From positions 1,054,001 through 1,118,000 of the forward strand of contig JAMXDE010000010.1 in assembly GCA_026770025.1 (NCBI GenBank): DNA of 64,000 bases, read 5' to 3'. This stretch comes from Craspedostauros australis (taxonomy: Eukaryota > Bacillariophyta > Bacillariophyceae > Mastogloiales > Achnanthaceae). This document shows positions 56,318-64,000 of this stretch, one piece after another. Both the position numbers and the translations under genes were made by a program. Below the pieces are notes generated by a model. The model saw only the letters and a list, made by a program, of their open reading frames with translations. It was not told the origin of the DNA and made no database searches. Every line of letters starts with the position of its first letter. Within the stretch, counting starts at the first letter, position 1.

Positions 56318-58906
56318 TTTCTTGGATGGTCGTCTAGCTTGTATTGACTATAGTAGCGTCTAGCGTTTGTGGAGAGAATGGGTGTGGAGTACGAGTACTT
56401 GTGCGAGTTGGTATGTATGTATGTACTTATGGTACTGGTTGAGCAACTGGAACTTGACTGTTCCAGGTGTTGCAATGCGATGCGACGCGATGGCTGATTT
56501 GGATGCTCGAATAAGAAGGATAGTTCGTATCTGGTGCGGATACGGACGCTGTTGCAGGTGCTGTCTCCGCTGCGTCAATCGATGGTCTGTTGCGTCTCCT
56601 TGTTCGCCTGTCGCGTCACACTCGTATGTAAATGCCGGTGGATGTGTCGAGGGGGAGAGTGAGAGAGCCAAAGGTGTGGCAACACCGCTGCCATGCAGAA
56701 TCGCCACCATCGCCATCGTCGCCATCGTCGTCATCGCCATCGTTCGTTGTCATGTCCAAGGAACAAACAGAGAGAGGGTTTGGAATGCCGTCTTTGGCGA
56801 TTGGGCACAATCCAGGACCCAAAGACGCGATCGTGGCAGGTTGTTCTCCACACTGACGAAGTACGGACATGATCAACACAGGTGTTGACTGAAGTACTTT
56901 CATAGACGCTCGATCCAGTGCATCTACCCAAACTAAAATAGAAAGCATGGGTGGTTCTACAAAAGCGATGCAACAAACAAGCGACCACAAACTCCAACTA
57001 CTATGATGATGACCACCTCTGTTTCTCTTCCACCCAGGGTGACGCTTGGTAGCGACATTGCTTGGAGCAAGATCATCATCCCTGGTGATGAGTTCCAGAC
57101 AAGACACAGGCAGCCCGCACACGCAGCTTGAAAGTATCGATCCCTGTACCGTATCCCTGTGGGAAGAAGCAGGACAGATTGGTAGAGAGAACATGGCCAT
57201 GGACATCCTCGCTTGGTGATGTGAAGAGACGAAGGTTGTTTTCCATCTCTTTGCACGTGCGTGTTCCCGCAGAGTGGAAACAAGAGTGGTTCATGACGGC
57301 CCCTTGGGAGGACCACTGGATGACGAATGAAGGCGGTCAAGAGTTTCATAGAGAAGGCAGAGAGAGAGAGAGAGAGAGAGAGTCGACGTTTCTGGCTTCT
57401 GTGCTTTGTTCCGCGTCTGAAGTGCTTCCCACTATCGACCAACAGTGCTCGGTCGTGCAATCCTCCCATCCCTACGAGCTACCCTCAGAGTCGTCATGGT
57501 CGCTGTTCTGGTAGGGTGCCAGTATCTCCACCAGTCTTGCGAGGTCTCACGCGTATTCTTGCTTCTCGCCAGATGGCCCCATTCTCTCGCTTGCATCCTC
57601 GCTGGACAACGAGGATGAGAAAGGAGCGAGGTTCACACGCAGCAACGTGGACACCATCACGCGTACGCGTAAACGTACGATTAAAGCCACACCCAGAGCC
57701 CGCGTTTCCGTCGTCATTCCCGTTCCCGTTGTTGTTCCCGCGTATCGTTCACTTCAAGGGTCTCCTTCCTCAATACGTTGCGAGTAAGTGCGAACGATTC
57801 TTCTACTTGCCGGTTCAGTCCTGCTCCAACGCACCGTACCAGCACAGTTGCATGCATCTACAAATGCGTAACTCGTATGGTAGCTCGTAGAGTGCCGCCA
57901 GTGGGAGGGTAGAGGCCGGTTCATTCATTCGTCCGTTCGTTCCTTCATTCTCTTGCGTGTTCGTCTTTCGCTCTTCTGGATCACACGATCAATTCTTGAG
58001 GGTCTCACTGTGATCCTTGCTGGACCGTGTCATTTATCTACTCCCATGATGATGGTCGTTGAAGGGAGCGACATCTCTGGGATGATGGTGTCGTTTTGAC
58101 TTGCAACGGTGACAAACACGGAATGCTTGGTCGATTGGAGCAGGAAGACGCAGAGTGCAGAACAGACGAGCTGAGCGGAGAATGAGGCCAGCACACAGAC
58201 AGAGATTGTGCATGATGGTCACCAAATTGACCTGCCGTATTGTTTCATTTGATTTCATATGATTTGATTTGCCTGGGCGCGTTGGTACAACCGCAGAAAT
58301 ATATGGTCAGTGCTGTCCACTATGGGACAAAACATATGGGAAGACGAAATGCTCACAGGCACGGGCATGTCTGTATAGTAGGCATCGAAGGATTTCGGAG
58401 GAATAGTTCCTGATGCATTGTCGAAGCCCATGCGTGAACGAATGGTAGTCTCTGACAAACTGGATGGACGAGTTGTTGCGCTTGCACTGCTGGACGCCAT
58501 GGGATATGCTACGAGCTAGCTCGTCAAGTAGCTTGTAGCTTGTACGACCATGGGTCTGGCAACAGAGAGAAGAGGAACTGTGCTCCATCTTGGTTGGGTC
58601 GAATCCACCCGAGCGTCCCTGGGCTGTTCCGCTTCCAATACTCTGACTCGTATCGTGTGGACGAGTTGTGATCCATTCCGTCTCGCAGAGTTGCGAGCAG
58701 GTCGTAAACCTATCTTGGTTCTCACGGACGAGCCCGAACGCAACAGCAGTCTCCACCCTCGTCACGGAATCATCACGACAGGGTGGTGATGATGATGGTG
58801 GTAATGATGATGATGTTTGTGACAGTTTGTGCGCCTAATTGTAAGCTGCCCACAAAACAGGGGGTGCCATGCTTGGTACCTTTTGATACTCGCGCGTTGG
58901 ATTGCA
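56318..58906. other. Long region without a supported gene
   Basis: About 2.6 kb. ORFs such as 57206-56616 (-), 57327-57890 (+) and 58765-58307 (-) are low-confidence. A minus-strand frame 58500-58255 starting MASSSASATTRPSSLSETT and reaching PPKSFDAYYTDMPVP just before a donor-like GTGAGC (about 58350) could be a short first exon, but I found no second exon. A (GA)n tract lies at 57359-57382. Confidence 0.4.
57359..57382. repeat. (GA)n tract
   Basis: About twelve AG units in an intergenic region. Confidence 0.9.
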
Positions 58907-59590
58907 ATGGCGTCGTCTCCATGCCACAAACCCCAATCTCGCAACGGTCTTCACCAAACTCTTATTACGATCTTTCAGCCATCAGCGATTCAGCTCAGGC
59001 CCACAAGAGGTGTCTTGGTTCTTCCGGAGAGTGAACACGACCTCCTCCCCGACAAGCTGTTGGCTCCCTCCGACCCAGGAACGCCTCCATACTCCATGTT
59101 CGTGCCTCGCACGGCTTTCATCGCTGGGAGCAAAAGGACGAGCCGCGCGACAGAAAGGTTGGCCCAGGAAACATCGAGCTCCGCAAATGGATGTCTCTAC
59201 CATTTTGTCACCGCTACCCAGCAGATGTCAAAGCAATTCCAGACGGGAGAGATCAAACCAGGAACGTTAAAAGCAAACGCTTTGCAGTGCGAACTGGTCG
59301 AAGACAATGCCAAGAAGGGTAGGCGATGAAGGCCCCTTCGAGTGCGGCGCGCTGTACGCGGACACCAACAGCGGCTGCGACAACCACAACAACAGCAGCA
59401 ACGGCAAGATGAGAGACATGCGGCGAACACCTACGGTGAAACAATCACGGATGAAGTGTCTATCGGAACTTCGGAAGGATCGATCACGAGTGCGGGCGTT
59501 GATTCGGTTAAGTGTGGTCGTGGTTCAGACTTTGGCTCAGTTCTTCGTTGCCTCCGAAAGTGCCGCTGCGTGGCTTCACGCCTGACATAG
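58907..59590 (+). CDS. Possible spliced hypothetical gene, 5' end unresolved
   Basis: From about 58990 the frame reads GVLVLPESEHDLLPDKLLAPSDPGTPPY...FVPRTAFIAGSK...LVEDNAKK with ordinary codon use, then meets a donor-like GGTAGG (intron from 59319). An acceptor at 59407-59408 (GGCAAG) returns to the same frame and gives DERHAANTYGETITDEVS...RKCRCVASRLT ending at 59590. The 90-bp intron removes an in-frame TGA at 59327. The 5' end is uncertain: 58907 is the nearest plausible ATG, but a different frame over 58850-59020 (MPQTPISQRSSPNSYYDLSAIS) also looks coding, so an exon boundary may lie near 59000. No family recognised. Confidence 0.3.
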
Positions 59591-61090
59591 CTGCGTCACG
59601 TCATTCCCGCTCACACGCAATGTTCGGCAGAGTGATTGTGTTGCGCTTGCATCTGTGGGGTGTTGTGATGGACATGGAAGTTGGAGCGTCCGAGTGCTGT
59701 ATGGAAATCCTTGCCTCAGAGAGTGTGCTGAGAGTATAGCAGAGAAAGCAGTTGTGTGTGTGTCTGCGTGCAACATTCTGCACGGAGATTTGCAAGGAGG
59801 AGAGCGTCGCAATGTGCGCGGTATCGTGCAGAATGCCATTGTGACCGCCAATGGTCGATGTTGTGGCTGTGCCGACTCTGACTGACATTGCTGGAGAGGA
59901 TGTTCGGGCTCTCTCGTCTGCCTCCTCGAGATTGGAATGGAATTGAGAGTACTGCGAGTAGTCGTAAGGGTATGAGGACTTTGCGCACTCTCCGGTTGAA
60001 CCTGTTTTTACGAATCCGGCTTTGGGTTTGTGGAGAGGGAGGGAGGTCCATGGAACACAAGGGAGATTGGTGGGGAGGCAACTGGATCAGTCGATTAGAT
60101 GATCGTCGGACGTGTCGGAGGGTCGCAGACAAAGGCATTAAACAGACAGCACAACACGGTGGTGCGGCATAAATAAAATGAAATTCTACGACCAGACCAA
60201 CGAACAATGCTCCCGCCAACCCAGACGCGGCGAAAAGGAAAAATACAGCAAACAGAAATGGAGGGAAGCACGGAAAGGAGAACTACGTGCGCCACCTGCC
60301 GGAGGCCCCCAACACTAAAACCACGACAAACACACAACACTCACCGAACTGCCCAGCCAACGAGTTGAACAAGGTACCGCCGTGTTCGAGACAGCAAGAC
60401 AACAGAGGCACCAGCGACCACCACGTCCACGTTCGCGTTCACGTCCACGTCCACACCCACCGCCATTGCAGTCACATGGTCGCCTGTTGCACCCGTTGCT
60501 CTTGGTCGTTATTGGTGGCTGGATCGATTAGATCGTAATTGGTTGCTCTTCCTGGGTTCCTTCCCCTGAAGGATCTCCGCTGGCCTTGGCCCCTTCTTTC
60601 GGATGAACTGATCCTTGATCATTTCACTTTCTTCATCCCATCCGTGCAAGTATCTGTACTTCTGCCATACCCATCCGGCCTCATTGGAGTGATCGCAACC
60701 ACAAGAGAGTGAAGCAGAGAGTGAACTTGAACTTGAGTGTAAGCGTGAACGTGAACGTGAGTGTGAGTGTGAGTACCATTACAGAGTACCATTACAACAA
60801 TCGCAAGACCATCATCTGCAACAACAGCAACAACAGCAACAGCAACAACATCCTCACGGGAAGCAGCATAGACCAACCACTCAGAGAGGCATCCATCTGA
60901 CCACACCAACAACAACATTCTCTACCGTGCAAACAATCGTATAATAGCATTGTGCCCAAGCAAAGAGCGAAGGGAGCTTCTGCAGTCCGACGATAGAGTA
61001 GCACAATAGCAGAGTATCAGAGTAGCAGAGTATCAGAGTAGCAGAATAACGTGCACTTACCCCAACGACACAGCAGCAGCACAGAGCAGT

Positions 61091-61156
61091 ACAGGACAGG
61101 ACAGGACAGGACAGGACAGGACAGGACAGGACAGGACAGGACAGGACAGAACAGGA
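61091..61156. repeat. (ACAGG)n pentanucleotide microsatellite
   Basis: About twelve ACAGG units in 66 bp, with one late A/G change (ACAGA) and a final ACGGG. Confidence 0.97.
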
Positions 61157-61796
61157 CGGGAGCTATCAACAGCAAACGAAGGAGGCCATCCTCGGAGTCG
61201 TTGCCGACAAAACACACATGCGCTCGCCTTTGCATCTCCCGCCAACGTCGTTACGCAACTCTGCAACAGAGTCTTCGTTCTCTCTCTGGAGACGATACTG
61301 TTTCTCCCATCCACCCACACTCACGAACAGAGACACCGGACGCCTGCTTGCGACTGCTTCCATCAGACACTTTGCGTTCTCAAAGGGACAAGTAACAGCA
61401 GCTTCCATCCCCAGGCAACACCAATAGAACAGCGTCAGCACCACAAGCATCATCAGTGGCAGCAGCATCCACGCTCGTTAGGAGACAAAGCACGTCCTGG
61501 ACACATCAACCAAGTGCCAAACACTTCGCTTGGCTCTTGAATCAGAACCGTGGAGGGCAGAAACGGAGAGGGCTATGCCTCGAAGCTGTTTCGCCCGATC
61601 GTAGATTTATCGAACTGCGCACCTCAGCCTCTCCTCAAGAAAGGAACGGCTACAAGTAGGGCTTCGGGCATTGCGAAACGGAGAGAGGCAGACAATCAAA
61701 CCAAGCTGCGCTGCTACGTTTCCGGCTTCTGCTTTGAGACTCTGGGTTCAACACCGAATCGAAGGCGCGAAAGAGATAGAGGCAACGGCACCAACA

Positions 61797-61843
61797 GTCA
61801 CAACAACAGCCACAACAACAGCCACAACAACAGCCACAGCGAG
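61797..61843. repeat. 12-bp tandem repeat (CACAACAACAGC)
   Basis: Nearly four units of CACAACAACAGC in the 5' flank of the gene at 62137. Confidence 0.85.
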
Positions 61844-62136
61844 GGTGTGTGTGCGAGAGAAGCATCTCCATCTCTTGTCGACGCTCGCTTCCGCTCGTAG
61901 CGTTGGCCTCGTTGTCGATCTCATTGTGATCTGCCTTGCAGCAGTTCAGTCAGAGTGCATACAGCAAGAGTACATACTGTACGAATGCCATTCGAGCATC
62001 AACAACACTCCCAAGAAGCTTCGTTCACACAATCGTACTCCCCAAAGACGAGAGGACGATCAACAGCAATCGAAGCGCCAACAGCAGCAGTCGCAGCACG
62101 TATCGACGTCTGCCATCCCTACGCACGCAGTCCACA

Positions 62137-64000
62137 ATGAACTTGCTTGCGATGGATGACGAACTCAATGACAGCAACTGCGGCTTCTCGCCATGTGCAC
62201 AAACCTCCACTGATGGTGTCAGCAACAGCAACAGCAACAGCACCGGCAACCACAGCAGCAACACAACCACCGTCACAACTGCTATCCAGAGCGACACCAA
62301 CCCGACCTTCAAGACCAGAAGGCGTCCTCACCAATCGTTGGATGTTGCGATTGGCAGACCCCGACGCGTTGGTAGCTTTGATGGTGACGACATGGATGTT
62401 GCGATGCACGGCTCTCGCAATGCAACAGCCAACTCCACCAGCGATGCCAACAATGGCGCCGACAATGATGCGACAGATGTCAAGATCCAGCCTCAAACGA
62501 CGCAGTCGACATCCGATGTAGTCCGGACGGTGCCACCGACAGCATCGACGAAGAGGAATCGAAGCAGACGCAACCTCATCAAAGGAGGAGGCGACGACCC
62601 TCTCTCACCTCAGCTACACGTCAGCACGTCTCGAACGAAGAAACCGGCATCGATGTCGTCGTTACCAACGGCGAGGACCACAGCATCGAAATCAAGATCA
62701 CGGACAACATCTTCATCACCTTCGCCCAGCAACAGAAGTGAGCGAAAGCCGAGAAGTCACAGATCGCTGGCCAAGTCGGAACTTGCGGGAACGCACCATC
62801 CCAGAGCTCGCAACACCAGCAGCCGACAGAAGCAGCCGCCGGAACGAGCGAGTCCCCGCCGCACGCAATCAGATTCGGTGCGACAAACGTTCCTGCAACG
62901 GCAGAAGAACCGGTCCATCTGGGAAGATGATGAGAACGATGAGCTTCCTGACGGCAACGACAGCAACAACAGCAACAACCAGTATTACCGTTCCGCTAGA
63001 CCGCATCTGCATGCGATGCGCAGTTTCGATGAAGAGGAACAGGACAGCGACAATGATGACATGCCATCGTTGATCCCCATGTCGGCGCTGCTCTTGGAGG
63101 AGCGCGTCGAAACATTGACCGAGCAGGAGAAGAATCGTTCGCGTGGAGGGCCGACCCGCGTCGTCTCTCAGTCCAACTCCCTCAGAGCATCAGCCAGGAG
63201 TACTCGAACTACGGGCAGCACGTCCTCCAGCAGTGTCAGCATCAGTAGCTCCAGCACGGGCAGCACTGGCACCACTGGCAAACAGAGACCCAGGCAGACT
63301 CGTGAACTGGCGACATCTGCAATAGCAACTGCGACTGGCGGCGTCGTGGTCACTTCCATGGCACCGTCCAAGCCTCCAAGGGAGCTGCGCGACAGCCCCC
63401 CAATGCCAGCACGCAAGCCTCCAGCGAGCCCCGATTCAAGCCCGGACGATGACAATCCTCGATCATCGTTGAGATCGAGCTCGAGGCGGCAGGAACGCAA
63501 AGAGCGGCATCACTCCTCGTCCCCGCACACATCGGGTCGTCGCAAGAAGAACCACGATGCCAGCACCAAAGGCGCGCCTGCGATCCCCGAACGCAAGATG
63601 GGCGCGAAGAAGCCGTTGAAGCGAATACTGCGCAGCATGTCGGAAAGCAAGCTGCAAACCGACATGGCGGCGCAACCACCGCTGCAGACTCCTCACGTGG
63701 GCCAGCGCAAGGGGTACAGGAACGGTAAGCCCAGCAGCAGCAGCAGTTTGGGCAAGACATCGGCAAAGGACGTCAACGACGATGCGCCTGCCTCGGCCCC
63801 AGCTCCTGACACAGCGAAGTCATCATCGTCTTCCTCCTCGATGAAGTTCCTGCGAAAGAAGGGTCGTCTGCCCCCGCAGCCTCAGTCATCCTTCGGATCG
63901 CGCTTTTCCAGAAAGACTCTGAGCCGGAACAAGTCCGACCTTGGTGCTATGACATCAACAAGCCGTGGCAAGTCGAGAGATGCGACAAGGACGCAGCAGC
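62137..64000 (+). CDS. Ser/Arg-rich disordered protein, 5' part (at least 621 aa)
   Basis: An uninterrupted frame from ATG 62137 (MNLLAMDDELNDSNCGFSPC; a second ATG follows at 62152) to the right edge with no stop, so the gene is cut by the window. Composition is strongly Ser, Arg, Thr, Pro and Lys, with acidic patches (WEDDENDELPDGND, FDEEEQDSDNDDMPSL) and many basic Ser-rich stretches (SRSRTTSSSPSPSNRSERK, RSSLRSSSRRQERKERHH). No transmembrane segment or folded domain is evident so far. Such tails accompany scaffold, nuclear or cytoskeletal proteins, and the N-terminal halves of the GDNP-motif family look similar, so a GDNP block beyond the edge is possible but unproven. The length and the lack of stops in this repeat-prone region make a real gene very likely. 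Confidence 0.75.
   Translation, partial: MNLLAMDDELNDSNCGFSPCAQTSTDGVSNSNSNSTGNHSSNTTTVTTAIQSDTNPTFKTRRRPHQSLDVAIGRPRRVGSFDGDDMDVAMHGSRNATANSTSDANNGADNDATDVKIQPQTTQSTSDVVRTVPPTASTKRNRSRRNLIKGGGDDPLSPQLHVSTSRTKKPASMSSLPTARTTASKSRSRTTSSSPSPSNRSERKPRSHRSLAKSELAGTHHPRARNTSSRQKQPPERASPRRTQSDSVRQTFLQRQKNRSIWEDDENDELPDGNDSNNSNNQYYRSARPHLHAMRSFDEEEQDSDNDDMPSLIPMSALLLEERVETLTEQEKNRSRGGPTRVVSQSNSLRASARSTRTTGSTSSSSVSISSSSTGSTGTTGKQRPRQTRELATSAIATATGGVVVTSMAPSKPPRELRDSPPMPARKPPASPDSSPDDDNPRSSLRSSSRRQERKERHHSSSPHTSGRRKKNHDASTKGAPAIPERKMGAKKPLKRILRSMSESKLQTDMAAQPPLQTPHVGQRKGYRNGKPSSSSSLGKTSAKDVNDDAPASAPAPDTAKSSSSSSSMKFLRKKGRLPPQPQSSFGSRFSRKTLSRNKSDLGAMTSTSRGKSRDATRTQQ

Larger units (their letters stand above)
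59591..62136. other. Long repeat-rich intergenic region
   Basis: About 2.5 kb of low-complexity DNA before the gene at 62137: hexamer-like GTGAACGTGA runs (60720-60775), a CAGAGTAGCAGAGTAT repeat (61009-61045), an (ACAGG)n array (61091-61156), CAACAG runs (60810-60850) and a 12-bp CAACAACAGCCA repeat (61797-61843). Overlapping ORFs here mirror the repeats. Part is likely promoter and 5' UTR of the next gene. Confidence 0.5.

Noticed and set aside
56616-57206. 196-codon minus-strand ORF
   Set aside because: No motif, overlaps ORFs on the other strand, and its C-terminal Asp run comes from a GAC/CGT-rich repeat patch.
61671-62159. 162-codon ORF overlapping the start of the gene at 62137
   Set aside because: Driven by CAACAG and CAACAACAGCCA repeats; ends 20 bases inside the better, much longer frame.

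Overview
The window is nuclear DNA of a photosynthetic stramenopile, most likely a diatom. Evidence: spliceosomal GT-AG introns of about 90-480 bp, a 4,945-residue HUWE1/TOM1-type HECT ubiquitin ligase, a two-exon gene with the 'GDNP...GPP' motif that I associate with a diatom-enriched protein family of unknown function, and a Ty1/copia fragment of the kind common in diatoms. This assignment is inference from gene content; no ribosomal or plastid marker lies in the window.

Layout. 1-28.5 kb is host sequence: the 3' part of succinyl-CoA ligase alpha (+, ends 844); an unrecognised two-exon gene (-, 1315-3511); the giant HECT ligase (-, 5588-21010, three exons, two introns close to the gene ends); a type II membrane glycosyltransferase-like gene (+, 22801-24672); and the two-exon GDNP-motif gene (-, 25191-28513). 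30-48 kb is a transposon graveyard: an acidic first-exon-like ORF and a long hairpin, a broken Tc1/mariner-like transposase (32588-35128), a truncated intron-containing PiggyBac-like element (+, 37240-38495), a tRNA-like relic, a Ty1/copia RT-RNase H fragment with one in-frame stop (38574-40876), and a second decayed PiggyBac-like element on the minus strand (41984-46316) that carries a PD-(D/E)XK, YqaJ-like nuclease module between its DDE blocks. 48.3-64 kb is host sequence again: a Golgi-type sulfotransferase (-), a ~190-bp tandem array ending in an inverted copy, a type II glycosyltransferase with a DxD motif (-), a small spliced gene (+), a three-exon J-domain protein with several membrane segments (-), a poorly resolved spliced ORF near 59 kb (+), and a long Ser/Arg-rich ORF that runs off the right edge (+, from 62137).

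The host genes do not form a pathway. Two type II glycosyltransferase-like genes and one sulfotransferase suggest some secretory-pathway glycan work, and the HECT ligase and J-protein belong to protein quality control, but no operon-like logic is visible. Pentanucleotide microsatellites and GA/CT tracts with short hairpins recur between genes.

The most unusual item is the pair of PiggyBac-like elements. They share an intron at the same codon and phase, and the better-preserved 3' half shows a nuclease domain set inside the transposase, followed by a Cys-rich tail.
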